A stretch of 64,000 bases of DNA from Phytopythium helicoides (Eukaryota > Oomycota > Peronosporomycetes > Pythiales > Pythiaceae): assembly GCA_024867545.1 (NCBI GenBank), contig JANFNE010000038.1, positions 186,001 to 250,000 of the forward strand. The letters are read 5' to 3'. This document shows positions 28,229 through 37,139 of the stretch, piece by piece (position 1 is the first letter of the stretch; every line of letters starts with the position of its first letter). The notes under the pieces are model-generated. The model saw only the letters and a list, made by a program, of their open reading frames with translations, was not told where the DNA came from and did not search any database. The translations under genes and the position numbers were made by a program.

Positions 28229-30199
28229 CTAGGCGTCAAACTGGAACGAGGTCTTGCGCCGTCGGTTCTCGCCGTGCGTCACGGCCACGGACGAGTTGCT
28301 GCTTCCCAACTCGCTGTTGACACCGGAATCACTTGAAAACGCAACTGGTAGCACCATAGCGGTTGCGTCGCCGACAGGAGAAGTTGGCACCTTGCTGGTG
28401 ACGCGAGATAAGAGCCACGTCTGGGACCGACGTCTTGTCCAACAGTAGTAGATCCACAACCACCAGCGGATGTTGCTGCTGCTACTGCTCTTGCTGTGAC
28501 GCCTCGTTACAGTCAATATCAACCCGCCGACCGCAATGCCGAGCCCAACACCGATCAGGACCAGAGAAAACTGTCGACTTGCTCGCTTGCGCTCTACCTC
28601 TTCGAGCTTGGACAGCTCAACGTCACTCACTCCAGTCTCCTCTGACTTGGTGAACAGGTTTCGACCCTCGATGGAGAACTGGATGGCTTGCTCCTCCACC
28701 TGCGGATACCTCGTCCCCTCCAAGTTCTCGATGCGGAACGGTGTCTTCTCACCATCTAGCGTGCTCTGGCGAAGGTAGAAGCATGAGTAATGCCCGCTGC
28801 TATGATCGTCGGCCGTGACGCGGTACTTGTCGAGGTCTCGTGGCAGTGAGCGTGCGGTGCCATCGCCTCCCGTAAACTTTTGGAAGTGCGTGATGAGAAC
28901 CTTGCTATCATCTGGACGTCCCGACAGCTTGACCTGGTTGCGGTGCATAAACAGAATATCGCCGGAAGGATCACGCTGCACCATCGCAACACCACAGAAG
29001 AAGTCGTCTTGAGGATTGTAGACTCCGCCGAGAATTACGAGGTGCTGAATCATGTGAAACGGAGTAGAAGTGTTGAGCCATGCGAGCCGAAACAAATCCT
29101 TGTCACCCCACACCAATTGCCAGTCTGTAATGAGGCGCGGCATATGGGACGAGTAGAACATGAGCTTCGATAGTGCCTCCGCCGACCGAGATCGATTCAC
29201 AAGAATCTGACCACTCTCCTGCTCGAACATGTCGGTGAAGGGCATATCAAGCAGTCGCCACAGTGCACTCTGCTGTTGCACGTTGAATGGGGTACGGACC
29301 ATGGGACGCCAAAAGTCCGGCCAGAAGATGGCGCCGAACTTCTTGAACTCGGGCGAGTCGAAGAGATACGTCGGGTCACGAACTGGGATGTTGTCCGAGT
29401 CTAGGAAGAGCACGCTCTCGAATCTGGAGTGGTAGATGGCGTATGGCTTTGCGTGGAACTTGGTTGCGTGTGGGTCTTGTATGACTCGAACGATGCAGTG
29501 GAATCGCTGTACCAGATCTTGCAGCACAGTGTGTCGAGTATGCATCTCCATCGGGTCGATCCAGATTTCGACAGGTAGCAGACATCCATGCGAGCGTAGC
29601 GTTCGCACAATGGCGTAGACACCTGCGATGACTTTCGGGTATGCGACGAGCACGATGCCGCGTTTGGACGCCAGTCCGGCTGCGAGTGCTGCTACTGAAT
29701 GCGATGGTGGGGGCTTGTACTCTACAGCTGCGATGCTGTAGTCGGTGAACTGCCGTGCATCCGCGCACGAGAGCGTGGGGACCTGCGACCACTTCCAAGA
29801 CTTGCAGGTGGCGAGCATAACGCGCATCAGCTCGCCAGACGTGCGGTTGCGCACCTCGCAGTAGCCGCTGGAGTGCGGGATGGTCTCGTTGCAGCCTCGA
29901 TCCCTCGACAAGTCCCTCGGCCCGAACGGGTCGCAGTCGTGCGTCGCTCGCCAGCCAATGCACTCGAACTCTTCATCTTTCCACAAGCTGCGGGGCTTGT
30001 CGCCCGCGAGGTCGAGCATGTTGAGCCTCGGCACCTCGCGCGTGTACGCCTTGGGGATGCCACCCTCTGTGAGCCTGTACACGACGGTCGAGACCGCCGA
30101 CGCGACGACCAGCAGCGCCACGAGCACCGCGTGCTCACACAGCGAGCGCAGCACGAACGAGCGCGCGGTGGGCTTCACGACGCGGAGAGCTGGCTTCAT
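28229..30199 (-). CDS. GT71-type (MNN1-like) putative mannosyltransferase, copy B
   Basis: Single exon, 656 aa. Short basic cytosolic tail and signal-anchor helix at about 24-43 (HAVLVALLVVASAVSTVVY), a Cys-containing stem (FECIGWRATHDCDPFG) and the glycosyltransferase domain: IVLVAYPKVIAGVYAIVRTL, LPVEIWIDPMEM, KPYAIYHSRF, VLFLDSDNIPVRDP (DSD metal site), FGAIFWPDFW, ESGQILVNRSRSAEAL and WGDKDLFRLAWLN. A C-terminal membrane helix (SLVLIGVGLGIAVGGLILTV) is followed by a cytosolic tail ending near VTHGENRRRKTSFQFDA. Two membrane spans are unusual for GT71, which normally has only the N-terminal one. Tandem with copy C (about 700 bp away), with long identical tracts. Golgi glycosylation is the expected role. 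Confidence 0.85.
   Translation of the reverse strand: MKPALRVVKPTARSFVLRSLCEHAVLVALLVVASAVSTVVYRLTEGGIPKAYTREVPRLNMLDLAGDKPRSLWKDEEFECIGWRATHDCDPFGPRDLSRDRGCNETIPHSSGYCEVRNRTSGELMRVMLATCKSWKWSQVPTLSCADARQFTDYSIAAVEYKPPPSHSVAALAAGLASKRGIVLVAYPKVIAGVYAIVRTLRSHGCLLPVEIWIDPMEMHTRHTVLQDLVQRFHCIVRVIQDPHATKFHAKPYAIYHSRFESVLFLDSDNIPVRDPTYLFDSPEFKKFGAIFWPDFWRPMVRTPFNVQQQSALWRLLDMPFTDMFEQESGQILVNRSRSAEALSKLMFYSSHMPRLITDWQLVWGDKDLFRLAWLNTSTPFHMIQHLVILGGVYNPQDDFFCGVAMVQRDPSGDILFMHRNQVKLSGRPDDSKVLITHFQKFTGGDGTARSLPRDLDKYRVTADDHSSGHYSCFYLRQSTLDGEKTPFRIENLEGTRYPQVEEQAIQFSIEGRNLFTKSEETGVSDVELSKLEEVERKRASRQFSLVLIGVGLGIAVGGLILTVTRRHSKSSSSSNIRWWLWIYYCWTRRRSQTWLLSRVTSKVPTSPVGDATAMVLPVAFSSDSGVNSELGSSNSSVAVTHGENRRRKTSFQFDA
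29292..29524 (-). repeat. Identity tract shared with 32015-32247 (GT71 core)
   Basis: About 233 bp around the DSD catalytic region read identically in copies B and C, offset 2723 bp. Flanks differ at scattered positions. Confidence 0.8.
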
Positions 30200-30897
30200 G
30201 TGGACAGAGGGCGCCAGAGGAAGGAATGGGGCCGTTCTCGGGCGGTGGAGCTTGCTGGGGGCTGCGAATCTCGCGACGGACAGCGGATGGCGTGAGCGAG
30301 GAGGAGGAGGAGCGTTCCACGCTGAACGGTCGCTGTGGATGCACTCGCCACGAGGGGGAGGCCGGCGGCTTGGTGGAGCAGTTTTGGTGACTGGATGGAG
30401 TCAGGAGGAGAAGCCCGCGGGAGGATTTGCCGTGGTGCTTGCTCTGCACTGGCCTGGCCCGGCTGTTCGTCATGATGGGAGCACGTCAACATGATCACGA
30501 ACCCCGGGGATGTGCCGGGATTTCCTGGAGAACCACCAGCTGTGCACGACCAGAGTGGCGAACGAGTTGCCATAACGAGTTTGTCGTAGCGGCGGAACAA
30601 TCCTTTCAAGAAAATCTTCTGGCAAGGTTGTGTCTGGCGTCCCTATCATGTTGCTCGAGACGGCTGTGGATACGCTCGAGCTGATGGGTGACCCTGCGCC
30701 ATGTGAAGCTGCTTCATAGATGAGTCGACTGGAATGGAGTACGGCGAGGTGGAATGGAAACCAGCATGCTACGAATGTGGGCGAAGGTGGTCGACGATGG
30801 ACTGGCAGACTTGACGAGGTACAGGTGTTAATATGTTGATGGGCTTTATGATCTACCTACACTGCATCGTGATCGTCTCTACAGCCACCCAGTTTTT
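30200..30897. other. Intergenic region between the tandem GT71 genes
   Basis: About 700 bp; promoter of copy B. The 60 bp before 30897 (TGGGCTTTATGATCTACCTACACTGC type) resembles the 3' flank of copy B at 28170-28215 (TTGGCTTTATGGTCTAGCTATACTGC), a trace of the tandem duplication beyond the coding part. Confidence 0.5.
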
Positions 30898-32982
30898 TTA
30901 TGCGTCTTCAACCTGGAAGGAGGTCTTGCGCCGCCGGTTCTCACCGTGGGTCACAACAACCGACGAGCTGCTGGCTCCCGACTCGTCGTTGTTGCTGCTC
31001 GCATCATTTGATGACGTTGTTGACATCACCGAAACAGCAACTTCAACACCCGGAGAGGTCGGCACTTTGCTGCCAGCACGCGATCGGAGCCACGACTGCG
31101 ACCGCTGCCTTGTGCGACGTCTGAAGAGTCCACAGCAGCAACAGCAGCAAAGCCACCACCACCAGCTGACACCGTTGCCATTACCGTTGCTTGGTCGCCT
31201 CTTCGCCAAAACAATTAAGCCGCCGACCAAAACGCCGAGGCAACCAGCGATCAGCAATAGTCGAAACCGCCTGCTCTGGCGCATGCGATCTTCCTCTGCG
31301 ACCTGGATCTCAAGTGCCTGCTTAGCCAGCTCACGCGCCTCGATAGCGCTTACCTCACCCTCCTCCGACTTGGTGAACAGGTTGCGACCCTCGATTGAAA
31401 AGTGGATGGCCTGCTTCTCAACTTGGGGCAAGCGAGTCCCCTCCAAACTCTGAATGAGGAATGGTGTCTTCTCACCGTCTCGCGTGTACGGGTGAATCGA
31501 GAAGCACGTGTACTGTCCGAGCCGGCGTGAGTCTGCCTTGACACGATATTTATCGAGGTCTCGTGGCAGTGAGCGTGCAGTGCCGTCGCCTCCCGTAAAC
31601 TTTTGGATGTGCGTGAAAAGCACTTTATGGACATCTGGCCGCCCCGACAGCTTCTCTTGGTTGCGGTGCATAAACAGAATATCGCCGGAAGGATCACGCT
31701 GCACCATCGCAACACCACAGAAAAAATCTTCCTCGATACTGTGTAGCCCTCCAAGCATCACGAGGTGCTGAATCATGTGAAACGGAGTAGAAGTGTTGAG
31801 CCATGCGAGCCGAAACAAATCCTTGTCACCCCACACCAGTTGCCAGTCGGTGATCAGGCGTGGTAGATGGGACGAATAGAACATGAGCTTCGACAGTGCC
31901 TCCGCCGACCGAGATCGGTTCACAAGAATCTGACCACTCTCCTGCTCGAACATGTCGGTGAAGGGCATATCAAGCAGTCGCCACAGTGCACTCTGTTCGT
32001 GCACATTGAATGGTGTACGGACCATGGGACGCCAAAAGTCCGGCCAGAAGATGGCGCCGAACTTCTTGAACTCGGGCGAGTCGAAGAGATACGTCGGGTC
32101 ACGAACTGGGATGTTGTCCGAGTCTAGGAAGAGCACGCTCTCGAATCTGGAGTGGTAGATGGCGTATGGCTTTGCGTGGAACTTGGTTGCGTGTGGGTCT
32201 TGTATGACTCGAACGATGCAGTGGAATCGCTGTACCAGATCTTGCAGTACTGAGTGACGAGGTCGCATCTCCATCGGGTCGATCCAGATTTCGACAGGGA
32301 GCAGACATCCATGAAATCGTAGTGTGCGAACAATGGCGTAGACACCTGCGATGACTTTCGGGTATGCGACGAGCACGATGCCGCGTTTAGACGCCAGTCC
32401 AGCAGCAAGCGCAGCATCCAATAGAGCCTTGTCGGTATCACCATCGCCCTTGGCGCCATCATTGTGTTGCGGCCAGTTGCTCAGACCAGGCCCGGGAGAT
32501 TTGGGCGGTGGGTGTCTGTACCCAGCGGCGACGATGCTGAAGTCGGTGAACTGCCGCGCATCCGCGCACGAGAGCGTGGGGACGAGCCTCCATTGCCACG
32601 ACTTGCAAGTGGATAGCATCACTCGCATGATCTGCCCGGACGTGCGGTTGCGCACCTCGCAGTAGCCGCTGGTGCGGGGCATGGTCTCATTGCAGCCTCG
32701 ATCCCTCGACAAGTCCCTCGGCCCGAACGGGTCGCAGTCGTGCGTCGCTCGCCAGCCAATGCACTCGAACTCTTCATCTTTCCACACGCCCGCGGGCTTG
32801 TCGCCCGTGAGGTCGAGCGTGTTGAGCCTGGGCTCGTCCCGCGTCCACGTCTTGGGTCCTCCACCTCCCGTCAGCTCGTACACGACGGTCGCAATCACCG
32901 ACGCGAGCACCAGCGCCGTCACGAGCACCGCGTGCGCGCGCAGGAAGCGCAGCGCGAACGCGCGCACGGCCGTCGGCAGCAT
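30898..32982 (-). CDS. GT71-type (MNN1-like) putative mannosyltransferase, copy C
   Basis: Single exon, 694 aa, same layout as copy B: signal-anchor helix (HAVLVTALVLASVIATVVY), stem, GT71 domain with VEIWIDPMEM, VLFLDSDNIPVRDP, FGAIFWPDFW and ESGQILVNRSRSA, a C-terminal helix (LLLIAGCLGVLVGGLIVL) and a tail ending VTHGENRRRKTSFQVEDA. It differs from copy B by an insertion of about 25 residues after PPPKSPGPGLSNWP and by a Trp/Cys-rich stretch (WWWWLCCCCCCG) after the last helix. The Cys run may be palmitoylated. Core region identical or nearly so to copy B at DNA level. Same expected Golgi function. Confidence 0.85.
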   Translation of the reverse strand: MLPTAVRAFALRFLRAHAVLVTALVLASVIATVVYELTGGGGPKTWTRDEPRLNTLDLTGDKPAGVWKDEEFECIGWRATHDCDPFGPRDLSRDRGCNETMPRTSGYCEVRNRTSGQIMRVMLSTCKSWQWRLVPTLSCADARQFTDFSIVAAGYRHPPPKSPGPGLSNWPQHNDGAKGDGDTDKALLDAALAAGLASKRGIVLVAYPKVIAGVYAIVRTLRFHGCLLPVEIWIDPMEMRPRHSVLQDLVQRFHCIVRVIQDPHATKFHAKPYAIYHSRFESVLFLDSDNIPVRDPTYLFDSPEFKKFGAIFWPDFWRPMVRTPFNVHEQSALWRLLDMPFTDMFEQESGQILVNRSRSAEALSKLMFYSSHLPRLITDWQLVWGDKDLFRLAWLNTSTPFHMIQHLVMLGGLHSIEEDFFCGVAMVQRDPSGDILFMHRNQEKLSGRPDVHKVLFTHIQKFTGGDGTARSLPRDLDKYRVKADSRRLGQYTCFSIHPYTRDGEKTPFLIQSLEGTRLPQVEKQAIHFSIEGRNLFTKSEEGEVSAIEARELAKQALEIQVAEEDRMRQSRRFRLLLIAGCLGVLVGGLIVLAKRRPSNGNGNGVSWWWWLCCCCCCGLFRRRTRQRSQSWLRSRAGSKVPTSPGVEVAVSVMSTTSSNDASSNNDESGASSSSVVVTHGENRRRKTSFQVEDA
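32015..32247 (-). repeat. Identity tract shared with 29292-29524 (GT71 core)
   Basis: Second copy of the 233-bp identical stretch in the catalytic core of copy C. Confidence 0.8.
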
Positions 32983-33388
32983 GGCGCGCAGCCCTCGCCT
33001 CCCTCCACTCGAGAAAGTACGTCAGCGCAGGTCGCGGCGCGTATCTCGGGCTCTAGCGCGCGCGCGAGGCTCAAACTTGGACCAGCAGACCGCGCAGACG
33101 CCCGCGCACAAGCCCAGCCGCCTCCCGCTCCGCCCAGCGCCGCCGCCGACGCGCTCTGCAAGCGAGGGAGTCGCACGCCGCCACCACGTGGGGGGCTTTC
33201 CCCCCTACTAGTAGTAATAGTAAATGTGTGACCCCATAGGGGGAAGCGCGCTACCGATCCAACACCGGTATACCGAACTGATACCGGTATTGATACCGCG
33301 CCGCCCACATAAATGGCGGTCGGCGCTCGACCGCCCATTGACGGTCGGGAAAGGCGGCAGGCTCCCCCCACCTCTCGGATCGCTGGCC
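32983..33388. promoter_or_regulatory. Divergent promoter region with G/C hairpin and ATACCG repeats
   Basis: About 400 bp between GT71 copy C (-) and the mS45-like gene (+). Positions 33190-33205 are a perfect hairpin, six G, CTTT, six C. Positions 33258-33298 carry several ATACCG/CGGTAT units in both orientations. Either may be regulatory; function unproven. Confidence 0.45.
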
Positions 33389-34513
33389 ATGCAGGCGCTC
33401 GGCCGACGGCTGCTGGCTTCTCGCCGCGCGCTGGCGCTGGCGGCGCGTGTGGAGCTGCGCGCCTCGTCTCAGGCGTCGCTGGCGCTGCGCTCGGCGCAGC
33501 AGCAGCAGCAGCAGCAGCGCGCGCGGCAGTTGGCGGCGCGCGCCATGAGCTCGTCGCGCTTCCAGAGCCTGGCGGACGACGACGACGAAGGAAAGCGCAA
33601 GCGTAAGGGCCGCGAGGATGGAGAGGATGATGATGGTGATGACGAGGAGGACGGCGAGGAGGAGCAGGACGGAGAGCTGCTGGCCGAGGGCGAGGAGGGA
33701 GAGCAGGACGGAGACCTGGAGCTCGAGGACGACGAAGTGGACGTGAACGAGGGCGGCGTCGACTTGGACGAGGAGCTGGACGACGAGGTCATGCGCCTGT
33801 ACCTGGCCAACCCCGTCAAGTGGACGCCGGAGAAGCTCGCGCGCACATTCCACCTGTCCAAGCCGCGCGTCGAGGCGCTGCTGTACCTCAAGGCGGATGA
33901 GGCAGGACTCACGCCCGACGAGTTCCGCGCCAAGGTGGCGGCGGCCGCCGAGCAGGCCAAGCAGGAGATGGAGGCGCACGCCAAGCTTGTCGAGGCTGCG
34001 AAGGCCAAGGGAGATGAGAAGGAGCTGCGCCGCCTGCTCAAGCGCGAGCGCCAGGGCGACGCGCTCAGCGAGGACTTTGAGTACTACGCCGACTTCGCCA
34101 TCGCCGACGACGCCGAGCTGAGCGAGCACGAGCGCGCGCTACTCTTCGGCCTGGACGAGGACGCGTACCGCAACCCCGACTTCTTCTTCCTCAGCGACGA
34201 GTACGACGGACTGCCGCCGCTCGTGCGCCGCCTGGGCAAGCACGGCTCGACCGACCAGCTGCAGCCGGCCGAGGCCAAGGAGCTCCAGCGCCTGGCCGCC
34301 AACAACAAGGTGGAGCTTCTCAAGAGCTTCGCCAACCCGGAGAACGCCAAGACGCCCGCCAAGTTCCGCCTCGCCGTCAAGGACATCTCCAAGAAGAAGA
34401 AGCCGCTGTACGTGCGCGATGAGTCGCACAAGCTGCGGCTCGCCACGGACGATGAGGTGCTGCGTCGCTCCTGGGTGCGCCGACCGCCGTTTTTTGGTGG
34501 CCTGGACGCGTAA
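33389..34513 (+). CDS. Probable mitochondrial small-subunit ribosomal protein, mS45/Bot1-like
   Basis: Single exon, 374 aa from ATG 33389 (the frame is open upstream). The N-terminus is a strong mitochondrial presequence, Arg/Ala/Leu-rich without acids (MQALGRRLLASRRALALAAR), with a short poly-Gln run. An acidic linker of about 90 residues follows. The core has ANPVKWTPEKLARTFHLSKPRVEALLYLK, a helix-turn-helix-like pattern of the Eukaryotic mitochondrial regulator/Bot1 family (fungal mS45); only the key part YLANPVKWTPEKLARTF is decisive. The C-terminus is basic (KDISKKKKPLYVRD, RRSWVRRPPFF). Expected to act in mitoribosome assembly or structure. Family call is from memory of the motif and is moderately sure. 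Confidence 0.65.
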   Translation: MQALGRRLLASRRALALAARVELRASSQASLALRSAQQQQQQQRARQLAARAMSSSRFQSLADDDDEGKRKRKGREDGEDDDGDDEEDGEEEQDGELLAEGEEGEQDGDLELEDDEVDVNEGGVDLDEELDDEVMRLYLANPVKWTPEKLARTFHLSKPRVEALLYLKADEAGLTPDEFRAKVAAAAEQAKQEMEAHAKLVEAAKAKGDEKELRRLLKRERQGDALSEDFEYYADFAIADDAELSEHERALLFGLDEDAYRNPDFFFLSDEYDGLPPLVRRLGKHGSTDQLQPAEAKELQRLAANNKVELLKSFANPENAKTPAKFRLAVKDISKKKKPLYVRDESHKLRLATDDEVLRRSWVRRPPFFGGLDA

Positions 34514-34695
34514 GCTCGTCCGACTGGTAGCAGCATGCTCCCTCGACAGACAGAGAGGTTTGATAGACAGACGACAGACAGACAGAAGGAGAGAGGACTG
34601 CTGATGGCAGGAGGGCTGGTAATGGATGAAAAACAAACAGCAAAGCAACAACGCCAAGCACTTGCTGACCCGATCCAAATTCCCTCTTAGGTAGC

Positions 34696-35381
34696 TCAAA
34701 AGTCTCCTCCAAAACCTCCACCGGCGTAGTCACCACCTCCAGCTCCGACGTCACCGCCAGCGTATCCGTTGCGATCCCCAGCGTCAGCCAGGGCTTCGCC
34801 AAGCACCAAACCGCCTAATAGCCCAGCCGTTCCTCCTAGAGCTGCTCCAGCTCCGGCTCCCATGCCTCCTCCACCTCGATGGCTGTCTCCCGCGTAGTAG
34901 TATGGCGTTGTGGGATACTCATTCACTGGAACCGCTGTTGGAATCTGTTGCTGCTGCTGCTGCATCAGCCGATCACGCCGCCGCCTTAGTGCGAACAGGA
35001 AACAACACGGGGCACAGCAAATAGCGAGAAACAGGATAGCGAGTAGCCACCAGAGCCACGTGAGTCCCCACGACACGGGTCGATTCGGGTACGGGCCGTA
35101 GCCCACGCGAGTGTTCGAGTTGGCGCAGCGGCAGTCGTATGTCGAGACTTGGCAAACAGAACTCGTGGGGCAGCAGCACGGCCGTCGCTCGTTGCTGCGG
35201 TCAATCCAGTAGCCGCAGAACTGGCCGGGGCCGCCTCAAACGCTAGCGAGCAGTCTCCACCGTCAGCACATTGCTGGCAGTAGTCGACGCTGCTCGCTGA
35301 GCTGCACGTTGTGGAGAAACCTGCGAGGAAGATCCACATTATCGCGACCAAGGCTGCAGCGTCGCATCGAAGAAGACCCAT
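34696..35381 (-). pseudogene. Cys-rich single-span membrane protein with an internal frameshift
   Basis: From ATG 35381 a signal peptide (VAIMWIFLAGFSTTCSS) leads to VDYCQQCADGGDCSLAF, which then runs out of frame. The other frame continues the same protein: GQFCGYWIDRSNERRPCCCP, VCQVSTYDCRC, YGPYPNRP, then a membrane helix (LTWLWWLLAILFLAICCAPC), a basic stop-transfer, poly-Gln and a Gly-rich tail. The two parts join only if one base is added at about 35231-35245; 686 nt from start to stop is not a multiple of three and no GT-AG intron fits. It is therefore a broken gene or a one-base sequence error. The Cys-rich ectodomain plus single helix is a family I have seen as hypothetical in oomycetes; function unknown. 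Confidence 0.65.
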
Positions 35382-35672
35382 GACTTTCAATTTTCTCGTG
35401 GCAGTTGGAAAAATGATAGACTCGCAATGAAAACCATCACTTCAACGAGGTCATGGAAAAGTGTTAGGAAAACTCGCGCGAGCTATATTATAGTTTGTGG
35501 TATGTTGCGCGGTGATATGATGCGTGGGGAGTGAGTAGGTGGGGTTGGTACCAGCGCAGCAGCAGGGGCGGCTCCCCTCCCTACAGTGAGGCGAGGTCGT
35601 GAGTGGCGGCGATCGGTGGGATTCATTCCCCACCGCCGATTTATCCGCGCACTCGCCCGCCCGGTGCTTGCT

Positions 35673-37139
35673 CTAATGCACAAACTGCTGGAGCTGGTTG
35701 TTGTCTTCGCCCTCGAAGCTCGAGTCGTAGTAGATCTTTTGTGGCGGCGCGAAGCCGTTGAAGTCCGATCCGGCGGCGCACGTGTAGGCTCCCATGTTGG
35801 GGAACAAAATCCACTGGCCGACGTTCATGATGGGCATGTGCACGTCCTTCATGATGCAATCCATACCATCACACGTGGGGCCCCAGAGGCTAGCCGAGTA
35901 CAGCGGCAGTGGGCCGGCGTGGCTGTCGTCGGCCACGACGATCGGGTGCAGCGTCGGGTGGTCGTACACGACGCAGTTGAAGGATCCGTAGAGTCCGTCG
36001 TTGACGTAGTACATGTAGTTGGGAACGGTGTTCGCGTTCTTGGGGGCGTTCGGGTCGGTCGGCGCGATCTTGCGGCCGATGACGTTGACCGCGAGTGTGT
36101 GGGTGGCCGCGGCGAGGAACCGCCCGGGCTCCGAGATGATCTTGATGTTGCTCGAGACTGGGAAGTGCTCGTCCAGCGCCTTGTCGAGCGCCTTGGCACA
36201 ATCGGCGATGCCCATGGGTCCGTGGTCGGTGCCGGGGAATCCTCCTCCGACGTCGAGCAGCGAGAACTTGAATCCTGCGTCCGCACCCATGTCGAATGCC
36301 TTGCGTGCCGTGCGGACGGCCGTGTCGTATGCCTCGGCGCTGTAGCATCCGCTGCCAACGTGGAAGCTGATGCCGGTGACGTCGGCGCCTGCCTGCTTGG
36401 CGTGGCGGAGGATCTCCGGCACGTCGTGCAGCGCGGCGCCAAACTTGGTGCCGAGGCGGCAGATGGCCTTGGAGTCGTCGACGTAGAGCCGCAGGACGAG
36501 CTTGGCGTCCGGGTCGATGGCTCGGATCTTGTCGACCTCGTCCGTGCTGTCGAAGGTCATGGTGTGGACGCCGTGGTCGCGCGCGAAGGCGATGTGCGAG
36601 CCCTGCTTGCACGGGTTGGCGTAGATGACGTCCTCCGGCCGAGCTGCCGCGCCGAGCACCGCGCGGATCTCTGCCTGGCTGGCGCAGTCGAAGCCCGCGC
36701 CGAGCCCCGCGAGCGAGTGGACGAGCTGCGCGTCCGGGTTGCACTTGACGGCGTAGAACGGCCGGACGCGCGGCATGAGCGCCGTCCACAGCGCGAGGCG
36801 GCGGGCCACGGCGCTCGTGTCGACCACGAAGAAGGCGTCCGTGGTGCCCGTGGCCGCGATGTGGCGCTGGATCTGCGCGAGCGCCGAGGACGGCAGCATG
36901 GACGCGGGGCCGCCGCCGCCCACCTCGTCGTGCAGGTGCTGCGGGTATGGCGGCGGGCCAGAGGACGTCGAGTAGGGCAGTGTGGACGCGCGGTCCACAA
37001 CGTGGCCGGCGCCCGAGAGCACCGTGCACGCGAGCGTGGACAGCGTCCGCGCGGCCGGCGGCCGGGAAACACTGTGGACCAGTGCGGACGCGAGGTGGCG
37101 GCGGGCCGCGCGCTGGATGTGGACGAGCGAGGAGGCCAT
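35673..37139 (-). CDS. Ornithine decarboxylase
   Basis: Single exon, 488 aa from ATG 37139, the first ATG of the frame. Fold-type III PLP decarboxylase: FYAVKCNPD (PLP-lysine), GFDCASQAEI, ANPCKQGSHI, HVGSGC, LLDVGGGFPG (phosphate loop), EPGRFLAAA, then the substrate-side YVNDGLYGSFNCV and WGPTCDGMDCI (catalytic Cys and Asp of the dimer partner). It makes putrescine, the first step of polyamine synthesis. The leader of about 95 residues is longer than in most ODCs, and its first 45 (SLVHIQRAARRHLASALVHS) are Arg-rich and acid-free, like a mitochondrial presequence. The next ATG in frame (MLPSSALAQIQRH) would give a cytosolic form. Confidence 0.95.
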   Translation of the reverse strand: MASSLVHIQRAARRHLASALVHSVSRPPAARTLSTLACTVLSGAGHVVDRASTLPYSTSSGPPPYPQHLHDEVGGGGPASMLPSSALAQIQRHIAATGTTDAFFVVDTSAVARRLALWTALMPRVRPFYAVKCNPDAQLVHSLAGLGAGFDCASQAEIRAVLGAAARPEDVIYANPCKQGSHIAFARDHGVHTMTFDSTDEVDKIRAIDPDAKLVLRLYVDDSKAICRLGTKFGAALHDVPEILRHAKQAGADVTGISFHVGSGCYSAEAYDTAVRTARKAFDMGADAGFKFSLLDVGGGFPGTDHGPMGIADCAKALDKALDEHFPVSSNIKIISEPGRFLAAATHTLAVNVIGRKIAPTDPNAPKNANTVPNYMYYVNDGLYGSFNCVVYDHPTLHPIVVADDSHAGPLPLYSASLWGPTCDGMDCIMKDVHMPIMNVGQWILFPNMGAYTCAAGSDFNGFAPPQKIYYDSSFEGEDNNQLQQFVH

